Part shown: positions 1 through 6,837 of the stretch, one piece after another | Layout: each line of letters opens with the position of its first letter | Numbering within the stretch: position 1 is the stretch's first letter | From: Actinomycetes bacterium | GTDB taxonomy: Bacteria; Actinomycetota; Actinomycetes; Actinomycetales; Microbacteriaceae | Direction: 5' to 3' | Assembly: GCA_023450335.1 (NCBI GenBank) | Contig: JAEXHA010000016.1 | Location: forward strand, 1-13,241 | Length of the DNA stretch: 13,241 bases | The notes under the pieces: model-generated | Databases searched by the model: none | What the model was told of the DNA's origin: nothing | The model's input: the letters and a program-made list of their open reading frames with translations, nothing else | Translations under genes and position numbers: made by a program

Positions 1-184
1 CTTGCGCCCTGCGCGCGCCACGCCCTGCGACCCCGCGCGCCGCATACCCTGCGCCGAGTCGCCTAGATGCGTACGAGCCGCCTACCTTCGGACAGTCCGG
101 ACTTGGGCGGCTCGTACAGACGTAGGCGGCTCGTGGTGTGTGGGGGCGCGCGGTGTGTGGGGCGTCGCGGTGTGTGCGGGGGCG
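1..184. other. Non-coding GC-rich region downstream of the lipoprotein gene
   Basis: I find no convincing gene here. The reading frames that cross it are GC-rich, arginine-rich and lack family motifs. The stretch contains three copies of CCCTGCG (7-13, 23-29, 47-53), a strong inverted repeat (71-134) and a G/T-rich 17-bp tandem repeat (135-185). It is cut by the window edge, so a promoter or gene end further left cannot be excluded. Confidence 0.6.
71..134. repeat. Inverted repeat with one left arm and two alternative right arms
   Basis: The left arm GTACGAGCCGCC (71-82) is perfectly complementary to GGCGGCTCGTAC (106-117), 12 bp with a 23-nt loop. A shifted version of the same arm, ACGAGCCGCCTAC (73-85), is perfectly complementary to GTAGGCGGCTCGT (122-134), 13 bp. 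The loop holds a further small hairpin, CGGAC-A-GTCCG (89-99). The element lies 51 bp past the lipoprotein stop codon and could serve as its terminator on the minus strand. There is no T tract, so a repetitive extragenic palindrome is equally possible. Confidence 0.75.
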
Positions 185-185
185 T
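135..185. repeat. Three imperfect 17-bp G/T-rich tandem units
   Basis: Units begin at 135, 152 and 169, each with GGTGTGTG followed by a G-rich run and CG. The exact 17-bp period suggests replication slippage or a small minisatellite. The last unit reaches the lipoprotein stop codon. I know of no function for it. Confidence 0.6.
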
Positions 186-628
186 CAGCGCTCGCAGAGG
201 CGGGGGACGTCGCCGTGGCCGAAGCGGTAGTCGTACTGCGTGCCGTCGACGGCGACGATCACCCGCATGCCGTCGACGAGAGCCTGCGTGTACGACTGCC
301 CGGGCTGCGGGCAGCCCAGCGACCCGTCGCTGAAGGTGACGTTCTCGGCCGAGACGAGCTCGGGCACCGCGGTGATGCCGCGGGCGGCCAGGTCGTCGAT
401 GATCGCTTTCCACCGCGCTTCGGGTACGTCGGCCGCCGTCCCGGTGGGCGTCGTCGCAGACGTGGGCGACACGGGGCCCGGGGTCGTGGTCTGGAACCGG
501 TCGGTCGGGTCGGCGCTCGCGCTCGGGCCCGGCGGCGTGGAATCGGGCATGGTGCCTCCGGATGCGCACGAGGTCAATAAGGCGACGAGCAGAACAGTGG
601 ATGCCAGGGCAACGGTGCGACGGTGCAT
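185..628 (-). CDS. Small lipoprotein with a C-terminal DGSLGCP-motif domain
   Basis: This is a 147-residue secreted lipoprotein of unknown function. The N-terminus is a classic type II signal: MHRR, a hydrophobic stretch (residues 6-19) and lipobox L-T-S-C with Cys21 as the lipidation site. A Ser/Thr/Pro-rich, low-complexity linker (about 22-68) probably spans the cell wall. The folded part (about 69-147) carries the motif SDGSLGCPQPG (100-110), then YTQ and a YDYRFG strand. I recall this motif from uncharacterised actinobacterial and cyanobacterial proteins. Cys106 and Cys145 could form a disulfide. The ATG at 628 is chosen because GAGGAGG (634-640) sits just upstream and the signal peptide begins there; the frame stays open further upstream, but that extension is arginine/proline-rich and out of character. 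The gene follows the WYL regulator after 61 bp on the same strand. No role is assigned. Confidence 0.85.
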   Translation of the reverse strand: MHRRTVALASTVLLVALLTSCASGGTMPDSTPPGPSASADPTDRFQTTTPGPVSPTSATTPTGTAADVPEARWKAIIDDLAARGITAVPELVSAENVTFSDGSLGCPQPGQSYTQALVDGMRVIVAVDGTQYDYRFGHGDVPRLCER

Positions 629-689
629 GCGAACCTCCTCGTTGGGCCGAGCGTACGCCGCGCACCTGCGAAGTGGCGGCGAATGCGGG

Positions 690-1703
690 CTACGCGCTCG
701 CCGGCGCGGCGGGCGCCGGTGCGGTGGAGGCCGGCGGCGGGGCATCGAGTGCGCGCAGCATGCGGGCGAGCACCTCGCGCAGCGCGCCGCGGGCGGGCTC
801 GGCCAGGTCGGTCGTGTACTCGACGCCGGTGGGGATCCACGACAGGGCACTCATCACGTCACGGAAGTCGCTGCCGCCGACCGGCCACCGCGTGTGCGAC
901 TCGTCCTCGGCGGTCGCTGCCTGCCCCCACGGACCGAAGTAGTCGCGCATCGTCTTCAGCGGCAGCGCCATCACGGCATCGGCGTTCACCGTCTGACGAC
1001 CCCAGGAGCGGGCGACCGAGATGAACTCCTCGATCTCCTCCGCGGACAGCGGGCGCGCCGCGAACAGCACGCGCGTGTGCTCGATGCGGCTGATCCGGTC
1101 GACGCGGAACGTGCGCCATTCGTCCTTGTCGAGGTCCCAGCACAGCAGGTACCAATGCCGGTCCGCAGGCACGAGCGTGTGTGGCTCGACGCGTCGGGCG
1201 GTGGCCTGGCCCGACGCGGACGTGTACGCCAAACGCACCCGTTCCCGGTCGCGGCAAGCCAGTGCGAGCTCGCCCAGCACGTCGGTCGACACGGCCGCGC
1301 CGGCGTTGATGCCGGTCGGCTGCACCGTCTGGGCCACGGCGTTGACGCGGCGGCGCAGAGGCGCAGGCAGCACCTGTTCGAGCTTGGCGAGCGCGGTCAG
1401 GGTGGTCGCCGGGCCACTCACGAGCCGCTGTGACGCCGCGACGCGCAGACCGATCGCCATCGCGACAGCCTCGTCGTCGGTGAGCAGCAGCGGGGGCACC
1501 GCACTTCCGGCCTCGAGCCGGTATCCGCCGGTCGCGCCGGGGGAGGATTCGATGCGGTAGCCGAGCTCGCGGAGCCGGTCGACGTCGCGGCGGACGGTGC
1601 GCTCGGTGACCCGGAGCCGGGCGGCCAGTTCCGGACCCGGCCAATGGCGGTGCGTCTGCAGCAGGTTCAGCAGCGAGAGCGCGCGAGTCGTGGTGTCGGA
1701 CAT
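690..1703 (-). CDS. HTH/WYL-domain transcriptional regulator (YafY/DeoR-like)
   Basis: This 337-residue DNA-binding regulator probably controls the divergent ABC transporter and itself. Residues 1-60 form a winged helix-turn-helix of the HTH_11 type, with the recognition segment around TERTVRRDVDRLRELG (33-48) followed by a GGYRL wing (59-63). The WYL domain is clear: residues about 140-215 contain HWYLLCWD (183-190) and the basic RTFRVDRI motif (197-204). In this family the WYL domain is thought to bind a small ligand or nucleic acid. The C-terminal 20 residues are Ala/Pro-rich. There is no Shine-Dalgarno before ATG 1703; a -10-like CAGTCT lies 6 nt upstream, suggesting a leaderless message. 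The inverted repeat in the gap overlaps this box, which fits autoregulation. The family call is firm; the target is inferred from position. Confidence 0.9.
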   Translation of the reverse strand: MSDTTTRALSLLNLLQTHRHWPGPELAARLRVTERTVRRDVDRLRELGYRIESSPGATGGYRLEAGSAVPPLLLTDDEAVAMAIGLRVAASQRLVSGPATTLTALAKLEQVLPAPLRRRVNAVAQTVQPTGINAGAAVSTDVLGELALACRDRERVRLAYTSASGQATARRVEPHTLVPADRHWYLLCWDLDKDEWRTFRVDRISRIEHTRVLFAARPLSAEEIEEFISVARSWGRQTVNADAVMALPLKTMRDYFGPWGQAATAEDESHTRWPVGGSDFRDVMSALSWIPTGVEYTTDLAEPARGALREVLARMLRALDAPPPASTAPAPAAPASA

Positions 1704-1712
1704 GCATCCAGA

Positions 1713-1732
1713 CTGTCATTGTTTGCGGACAG
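1713..1732. promoter_or_regulatory. Candidate operator, CTGTC-N10-GACAG
   Basis: CTGTC (1713-1717) and GACAG (1728-1732) form a perfect 5-bp dyad in the 61-bp divergent gap between the WYL regulator and the ABC ATPase. The left half overlaps the regulator's probable -10 box (1710-1715, CAGTCT on the minus strand). The position suits a site through which the regulator controls both directions, but a 5-bp dyad is weak evidence alone. Confidence 0.4.
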
Positions 1733-1752
1733 GATCTGACCGCGTTGATTTC

Positions 1753-1758
1753 TAGCCT
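1753..1758 (+). promoter_or_regulatory. -10 box TAGCCT of a probably leaderless ABC transporter message
   Basis: TAGCCT (TANNNT) is followed by exactly 6 nt and the ATG at 1765. There is no Shine-Dalgarno, so transcription probably starts at or next to the start codon. The same hexamer and spacing recur at 3712 before the GTG at 3724. No clear -35 box is visible at normal spacing. Confidence 0.5.
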
Positions 1759-1764
1759 GGCGTC

Positions 1765-2811
1765 ATGACGAACGAAACGATCATCCAGGCGCAGGGGCTG
1801 ACCAAGCGCTTCACGGTGAAGAAGAAGACCGTCGAGGCGGTCACCGACCTCACGTTCCAGGTCACGCGCGGCGAGCTGGTCGCGTTCCTGGGGCCCAACG
1901 GCGCAGGCAAGTCGACGAGCCTGCGCATGCTCACCACTCTCATCCCGCCCAGCGCGGGCACGGCACGCGTCGTCGGCCACGACATCCTCCGGCAGGCGGC
2001 CGAAGTGCGCGCCCGCATCGGCTACGTCGGACAGCTCACCAGCGGCAGCTTCGCGCAGCGCACGCGCGACGAACTGCTCAGCCAGGGCGCGTTCTACGGC
2101 ATGAGCAAGCGCGCGTCGCGCACACGGGCGGACGAACTCATCGAGTCGCTCGACCTCGGCGGGTTCGCGCAGCGGTCGGTGCAGCAGCTGTCGGGTGGTC
2201 AGAAGCGCCGACTCGACATCGCACTCGGCCTCATGCACGCACCGCCGCTGCTGTTCCTCGACGAGCCGTCGACCGGGCTGGACCCGCAGAGCCGGGCGAA
2301 CCTGTGGCAGCACATCCTCGAGCTGCGCCGCAGCCATGGCACGACGGTGTTCCTCACCACCCATTACCTCGAGGAGGCCGACCGCTACGCCGAGCGGGTC
2401 ATGGTCATGGACCGCGGCCGGGTCATCGCCGACGACACCGCCGCACGGCTCAAGGCGGATCTCGCCGGCGACGTGCTCACCCTGCGCTTCGCCTCCGAGG
2501 GCGATGCGGACGCGGCCGTCTCGGTCGTGCAGCGACTCACCGACCGCCGGGCCGTTCGCGCGGGAGACGCGATCACCCTCACAGCACCCGACGGCGACGC
2601 GCTGCTGCCGGTCGCCGTGCGCGCGCTCGATGCGGCCGGCATCGTCGTGGCCCGTGCCACGGGGGTGCCGCCGACTCTCGATGACGTGTTCTTGGCGCTG
2701 ACCGGCCGCACCCTGCGCGAGGCGGGCGAGGGCGCGGACGCCGGCGCGGCGGACGGGGCCGACAGCCCGGCATCCCTCACCGAAACCATCACCGAAGGAG
2801 CAGACCGATGA
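1765..2811 (+). CDS. ABC-2 exporter ATP-binding protein (DrrA-like)
   Basis: This 348-residue cytoplasmic ATPase powers the membrane partner encoded directly downstream. All nucleotide-binding motifs are intact: Walker A GPNGAGKST (43-51), the Q-loop glutamine in GYVGQ (Q90), signature LSGGQ (142-146), Walker B LLFLDE (162-167), the D-loop after it, and switch histidine H200. Residues 1-220 are the ATPase core. The segment to about 314 matches the C-terminal extension typical of drug/antibiotic-exporter ATPases of the DrrA type. A 30-residue Ala/Gly/Asp-rich tail is probably disordered. The stop overlaps the permease start by 4 nt (ATGA, 2808-2811), giving translational coupling. Substrate unknown: hydrophobic drugs, lipids or peptides are all possible. 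Confidence 0.93.
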   Translation: MTNETIIQAQGLTKRFTVKKKTVEAVTDLTFQVTRGELVAFLGPNGAGKSTSLRMLTTLIPPSAGTARVVGHDILRQAAEVRARIGYVGQLTSGSFAQRTRDELLSQGAFYGMSKRASRTRADELIESLDLGGFAQRSVQQLSGGQKRRLDIALGLMHAPPLLFLDEPSTGLDPQSRANLWQHILELRRSHGTTVFLTTHYLEEADRYAERVMVMDRGRVIADDTAARLKADLAGDVLTLRFASEGDADAAVSVVQRLTDRRAVRAGDAITLTAPDGDALLPVAVRALDAAGIVVARATGVPPTLDDVFLALTGRTLREAGEGADAGAADGADSPASLTETITEGADR

Positions 2812-3599
2812 CCCTCACCGAACCGCGGCCGGACACCGCCGCGCGACCCCACCTGGCTCGCGATACCTGGAACGTGTTCACGCGTGACCTGAAGCCGATG
2901 CTGCGCGACCCCTTCACACTGATCTTCAGTCTCGTACAGCCGCTCGTGTTCCTCGGGCTGTTCGCCCCGCTGCTGGTGGGCACCTCGGGCGCCCCCATCG
3001 GCGAGACGCTGCGGTGGTTCGTGCCGGGGGTGCTCGTGATGATCGTGCTGTTCGGCACCGGCGCGACCGGGTCGAACCTGCAGTACGAGATGATGACCGG
3101 CTCGCACGAGCGCACGCTTGTGGCGCCCTTGGTGCGGTCGTCACTGCTGGTGGGCCGCGCGCTCAAGGAGATCGCACCGATCGTGGTGCAGTCGATCATC
3201 ATCGTCCTGATCGCCTGGCCGTTCGGTTTCGTGATCGACGTGCCGGGCCTGGTGGTCGGACTCGTGCTGCTGGCGGTGTTCGGCGTCGGTCTCGGGTCGC
3301 TGTCGTACACGCTCGCGATCAAGACGAAGGGTCGTGAGTGGCTGTTCTGGGGGGTGCAGCAGACGCTGATCTTCCCGCTGCTGATCCTGTCGGGCATGCT
3401 GCTGCCGCTGGAGGCGGGGCCGGGGTGGATGCAGGCGGTCGCGACCGTGAACCCGATCAACTGGGTCGTGCAGGCCGAGCGAGCGCTGCTGGCGGGTGAC
3501 CTGACCGATGCGACCGTGCTGTGGGGGTGGCTCGCGGCTGTCTCCGTCGCGATCGTGGGGATGCTCGTGGGCATCCGCGCGATGCGCAGAAGCAGCTGA
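2808..3599 (+). CDS. ABC-2 type transporter permease
   Basis: This 263-residue integral membrane protein is the translocation subunit for the upstream ATPase. It has the ABC-2 layout of a cytoplasmic N-terminus and about six membrane spans: around 38-57, 71-88, 124-143, 147-170, 186-202 and 238-256. A conserved amphipathic segment follows span two (QYEMMTGSHERTLVAPL, 92-108), and the NPINWVVQAERALL region (215-228) precedes the last span, as in DrrB-like permeases. GAAGGAG (2794-2800) sits 7 nt before ATG 2808, inside the ATPase gene, and the start overlaps its stop. Half-size permeases of this kind usually dimerise. Substrate not deducible. Confidence 0.92.
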   Translation: MTLTEPRPDTAARPHLARDTWNVFTRDLKPMLRDPFTLIFSLVQPLVFLGLFAPLLVGTSGAPIGETLRWFVPGVLVMIVLFGTGATGSNLQYEMMTGSHERTLVAPLVRSSLLVGRALKEIAPIVVQSIIIVLIAWPFGFVIDVPGLVVGLVLLAVFGVGLGSLSYTLAIKTKGREWLFWGVQQTLIFPLLILSGMLLPLEAGPGWMQAVATVNPINWVVQAERALLAGDLTDATVLWGWLAAVSVAIVGMLVGIRAMRRSS

Positions 3600-3609
3600 T
3601 CCGCACGCT

Positions 3610-3653
3610 CCGCGGCGTCCGCAGACCCGGTATCGGGCGGTCGGGCGCCGCGG
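3610..3653. terminator. GC-rich nested inverted repeat after the permease gene
   Basis: CCGCGGCG (3610-3617) and CGCCGCGG (3646-3653) are perfectly complementary. Within the loop, CCCG (3626-3629) and CGGG (3634-3637) form a second small stem. The element lies 10 bp after the permease stop and could end the ABC transcript, although there is no T tract and the outer loop is long (28 nt). Confidence 0.4.
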
Positions 3654-3681
3654 GGCGCAGGTTGTGATGGACCCGTTATCG
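3624..3681. repeat. Direct repeat GACCCG(G/T)TATCG upstream of the GH67-like gene
   Basis: GACCCGGTATCG (3624-3635) and GACCCGTTATCG (3670-3681) match at 11 of 12 positions and start 46 bp apart. The second copy ends 30 bp before the probable -10 box of the next gene, a location suited to an activator or repressor site. Function unproven. Confidence 0.45.
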
Positions 3682-3711
3682 CGTTCGGTCAGCGGCGGCT
3701 GCGGGCGGGAT

Positions 3712-3717
3712 TAGCCT
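3712..3717 (+). promoter_or_regulatory. -10 box TAGCCT of the GH67-like gene
   Basis: TAGCCT is followed by 6 nt and the GTG start at 3724, the same arrangement as before the ABC ATPase. There is no Shine-Dalgarno. This supports GTG 3724 as the start and a leaderless message. Confidence 0.5.
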
Positions 3718-3723
3718 TGCCGG

Positions 3724-6700
3724 GTGACGAGTGCGAGGCGACGGGGAATCGTCGCCCTGGCGACCGTCGCGGTCCTGCTGGCGCTCGGTGCCGGGGTGGG
3801 GCTGGCCGTCGGCGACGCACTGGGTGTGAGCACCGAACCGGCAACGCCCATGGCTGCGGCCGAACCGGTCGTCCCCGAGGTCGCCGAGGTCGTCGCGCCG
3901 CCGCAGATCACCGTGGTCGGAGCCCTCAAGACCGCTCGCCTCAACGCCGCCCGGCTGGCGCTGACCGACGCGGTCGACGCGGCCGGTGAGACGCACGGCA
4001 CGGCCACGGTCACCCTCGACGTCTCAGACAGCGGGCTGATGGATGCCGGTGTCGCGGCCGAGTCGTACCGGCTCACCGGCACGCCCGACAGCATCACCGT
4101 CATCGCCGCCGACGAGGCCTCCGCCGCCCGGGCCCTCTACGATCTGGCGGCCGATGTGCGCGCGGGGCGGTCGATCGCAGGCCACATCGGCGAGGAGATC
4201 ACCGCCCGGCTGCCGCTGCGGATGGTCGACCTGGGCGCGGTCGGAGTCGCCGCAGACGGCGCGCAGTGGGCCGAGGGCACCGACTATTCGCACGCGTCGC
4301 ACGCGTTCGCCGACGTGATCCTGCCCGAGGCGCCGTACATCGACCAGACCGCGTTGCAGGCCGCGTATCGCGATTTCGACGAGTTCGTCCGCCACTCCCT
4401 CGCGAACGGGTTCAACGCGGTCGCGTTCCCCGGTTTCGTCGAATTCGTCACCTTCGCCGAGGCGCCGGGCGGTCCGGTCTACGGTGCCGGCGACGACGAA
4501 CACGCCGCCCGGGCGCTCGCGCTGCGTGAGGCGTTCGCGCCGTTCTGGAACCGGGCCGATGCGCTGGGCATGCGCGTGTTTCTGCGTACCGACATGCTCG
4601 CCCTCACCGCGCCGCTGGAGACGTACCTGATCGACCGGTTCGGGTCGCTCGACACCGAGGACCCCGCGTTCTGGCAGACCTACACCGCCGGGCTCGACGA
4701 ACTCTATGCCGCCGCGCCCGCGCTCGACGGCGTGCTCCTGCGCATCGGCGAGGCCGGCGCGGTTTACGACGTACCCGGCGGGGCGGTGTCCTCCTCACTG
4801 GCGGTGACCACGCCCGACGCTGTCCGCGCCATGCTCGACGCGTTCACCGCACAGGCCGAGGCAGCCTCGCGCGACGTGATCTTCCGCACCTGGAGCGTCG
4901 GCGTCGGCGCCGTGGGCGACATGCACACGAACGTCGAGTCGTATCAGGCGGTGCTCTCCGGCATCCACTCGCCGGCGCTCATCGTGTCGACCAAGTACAC
5001 GCTGGGCGACTTCTACAGCTGGCTGCCGCTCAACGACACCCTGATGCAGGGCGAGCACCGGCGCATCATCGAGCTGCAGAGCCGGCGCGAGTTCGAGAAC
5101 TTCGGCGCGTTCCCGAACGACCTGGGCGTCGAGTATCAGTGGGCCCTGCAGCAGCTGCTCGCCGCGAACGAGAAGATCGAGGGCGTCTGGACGTGGACGC
5201 AGGACGGCGGTCCGTGGCGCGCGGGACCGATGACGCTGTACCTGAAGGCCGGGTTCTGGCACCTGTACGAGCTGAACACGCAGCTCGCCGGGGCGCTCGC
5301 GCTCGACCCGGAGGTCGACGTCGCACAGGTGACGGCCGCGTGGGCGCGCGAGTGGTTCTCGGAGGATCCGGCCACGATCGAAGCCATCGTGACCGCCATG
5401 GCGCACTCGCGCGAGGCGATCACGCAGGGGCTGTACCTCGAGTCGTTCGCCCAGCAGCGGGTGTTCGCTCTGGGCCTGGAGCCCCCGCCGATGATGTGGA
5501 TCTTCGAGTGGGACATCCTCACCGGGGACTCCGCCGTGCTCGACGTGATGTACCAGGTCGTGCGCGACGCGAGCGGCGGCGACATCGATGCGGCCATCGC
5601 GGGAGGTCAGCGGGCGGTCGCGGCGGCCGAGCAGATGCGCGATACCCTCGCGGCGACGGATGCCGGCGCCTGGCGCGACGGGTCTCTGCGCGCGTCGTTC
5701 CTCGCGACGCTCGACTACGAGATCGATGTCCTGCGCCTGCTGGCGGGGTACCGCGAGATGTTCCTCGCGCAGGGGCAGTGGCACGACACGCTCGCCGGGG
5801 ACGCCTACCAGCGATGGCGCGACGCCCGCGACGACTATGTCGCGCTCGCGGCATCCCACCTCGAGCGATACGAGGGCGACCTCGACCACCCCGCGTACAA
5901 CCTCACCGCGGCACAGCTGGGCATCGACCGCGGCGATCGCGACCTGACGATGTCGTGGCTCGCGCGCGGACTGCTCGCGCTCGCCGTCGCGTGGATCGTG
6001 ATCGGCGTGCTCTCGGCGCGGACGCGTCTGATCCGCCGGCCCGGTGCGGCCGCGGCGCGTCTCACGTGGCTGGCCTCGACCCGGCCGTGGCGAGCGCGCG
6101 AGTCGACTCTCGGCATGTTCGACCTCGACCGGTGGCTGACGCTGATCATCCCGGCCGGGCTGCTGGTCGCGACCCGTGCCGTACAGACCTCGCTGCTGGC
6201 ATGGGTGGATCTGGTGATCATCCTGGGTGCCTGGGTCGTGTTCGCGCTCGTCGTGCGGCTGTGTGTCGGCTCGCGCTCGCCGTGGCCGGTGATCGCCGCC
6301 GTCGGCGGAGTCGTCGTGCTGCGCTGCATCGTGACGCTGTTCGCGCTGTCGTTCACCGGGCCGGGCGGGTACTGGTTCGCGTTCTGGACCGAGCCGGTGC
6401 TGCGCACCGGGTACATCGCGATCGCGTTCGCCCTGTTCGTGTGGGTGTTCATCGCCGCCGGCTGGGCCATGACCGAGCAGGTGGGAGCCCGGCGGGCGAC
6501 CGGATTCGTGCTGACGGCCCTCGGCGCGGGGCTCGCGGTGCCGGCCACCGTGGTCGCGGCCATCGGGCTCGAGCGGATGCTGACGATCTGGAACGACCAG
6601 ATGGGGCTGCTGCCGTGGGGTATGGCGCGGATCCTCGGGATCACGACCTACCTCGAGATACCGGCGGCGTCGGCCTGGTACGCCGCCGGACTGGGCGTCG

Positions 6701-6792
6701 CCGTGCTGGCGGCCGGGGTGCTGCTCGCGGTGCGGTGGCGGCGCGCCGGCGCCGCCACCATGCGTGACGAGACCCGGTGGGACGCCCGGTGA
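3724..6792 (+). CDS. Membrane-anchored GH67-like glycosidase fused to a seven-helix membrane domain
   Basis: This 1022-residue protein probably acts outside the membrane on glucuronate-bearing or similar glycans. Residues 1-30 are a basic start plus one hydrophobic helix (signal anchor). Residues about 58-150 look like the zincin-like N-domain common to glycosidases (ESYRLTG, then IAADEASAARALYDL). Residues about 155-500 fit a TIM barrel. STKYTLGDFYSWLP (422-435) and IIELQSRREF (448-457) resemble the GH67 segments holding its two carboxylates, giving Asp429 and Glu456, 27 residues apart (28 in GH67, as I recall). Glu343 in RIGEAG is my candidate acid. The region to about 735 resembles the GH67 C-domain. 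About seven helices follow (745-764, 806-822, 827-847, 855-875, 896-915, 926-948, 985-1006), and basic loops predict a cytoplasmic C-terminus. GH67 enzymes are usually soluble and about 700 residues long. Remote homology is by eye; substrate unknown. Confidence 0.75.
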   Translation: MTSARRRGIVALATVAVLLALGAGVGLAVGDALGVSTEPATPMAAAEPVVPEVAEVVAPPQITVVGALKTARLNAARLALTDAVDAAGETHGTATVTLDVSDSGLMDAGVAAESYRLTGTPDSITVIAADEASAARALYDLAADVRAGRSIAGHIGEEITARLPLRMVDLGAVGVAADGAQWAEGTDYSHASHAFADVILPEAPYIDQTALQAAYRDFDEFVRHSLANGFNAVAFPGFVEFVTFAEAPGGPVYGAGDDEHAARALALREAFAPFWNRADALGMRVFLRTDMLALTAPLETYLIDRFGSLDTEDPAFWQTYTAGLDELYAAAPALDGVLLRIGEAGAVYDVPGGAVSSSLAVTTPDAVRAMLDAFTAQAEAASRDVIFRTWSVGVGAVGDMHTNVESYQAVLSGIHSPALIVSTKYTLGDFYSWLPLNDTLMQGEHRRIIELQSRREFENFGAFPNDLGVEYQWALQQLLAANEKIEGVWTWTQDGGPWRAGPMTLYLKAGFWHLYELNTQLAGALALDPEVDVAQVTAAWAREWFSEDPATIEAIVTAMAHSREAITQGLYLESFAQQRVFALGLEPPPMMWIFEWDILTGDSAVLDVMYQVVRDASGGDIDAAIAGGQRAVAAAEQMRDTLAATDAGAWRDGSLRASFLATLDYEIDVLRLLAGYREMFLAQGQWHDTLAGDAYQRWRDARDDYVALAASHLERYEGDLDHPAYNLTAAQLGIDRGDRDLTMSWLARGLLALAVAWIVIGVLSARTRLIRRPGAAAARLTWLASTRPWRARESTLGMFDLDRWLTLIIPAGLLVATRAVQTSLLAWVDLVIILGAWVVFALVVRLCVGSRSPWPVIAAVGGVVVLRCIVTLFALSFTGPGGYWFAFWTEPVLRTGYIAIAFALFVWVFIAAGWAMTEQVGARRATGFVLTALGAGLAVPATVVAAIGLERMLTIWNDQMGLLPWGMARILGITTYLEIPAASAWYAAGLGVAVLAAGVLLAVRWRRAGAATMRDETRWDAR

Positions 6793-6831
6793 CCGGTCTC
6801 GGCGGGGTGCCCCGAGAGGGGACCCCACCGG
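6793..6831. terminator. Bidirectional terminator-like hairpin between convergent genes
   Basis: CCGGT (6793-6797) pairs with ACCGG (6827-6831) and GGGGT (6804-6808) pairs with ACCCC (6822-6826), giving two stacked stems with a 6-nt bulge. An alternative stem, TCTCGG (6797-6802) with CCGAGA (6812-6817), is also possible. It occupies almost all of the 45-bp gap between the two convergent stop codons. No T tract. Confidence 0.55.
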
Positions 6832-6837
6832 CATCGG

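Noticed and set aside
135..185. Possible CRISPR-like repeat array
   Set aside because: The units are 17 bp, imperfect and have no unique spacers between them. No cas genes are present.
1..580. 192-codon plus-strand open frame at the left edge
   Set aside because: It is low-complexity Arg/Gly/Ala translation, antisense to the lipoprotein gene, which has a signal peptide, lipobox and ribosome site.
629..850. N-terminal extension of the lipoprotein to an ATG at 850
   Set aside because: The extension is Arg/Pro-rich, would bury the signal peptide, and overlaps the end of the WYL gene. A strong GAGGAGG precedes the ATG at 628.
859..2364. 501-codon minus-strand open frame spanning the WYL gene and the ABC start
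   Set aside because: It crosses two well-supported genes in the wrong frame and has no recognisable motif. The WYL frame explains its left half.
5139..6767. 542-codon open frame on the plus strand, shifted within the GH67-like gene
   Set aside because: It is Arg/Ala/Gly-rich low-complexity translation. The in-frame gene continues uninterrupted through the same stretch into membrane helices.
4795..6834. 679-codon open frame on the minus strand opposite the GH67-like gene
   Set aside because: The translation is Arg/Pro/His/Gln-rich with no family motif. It is the expected antisense shadow of a high-GC gene whose forward frame has clear domains.
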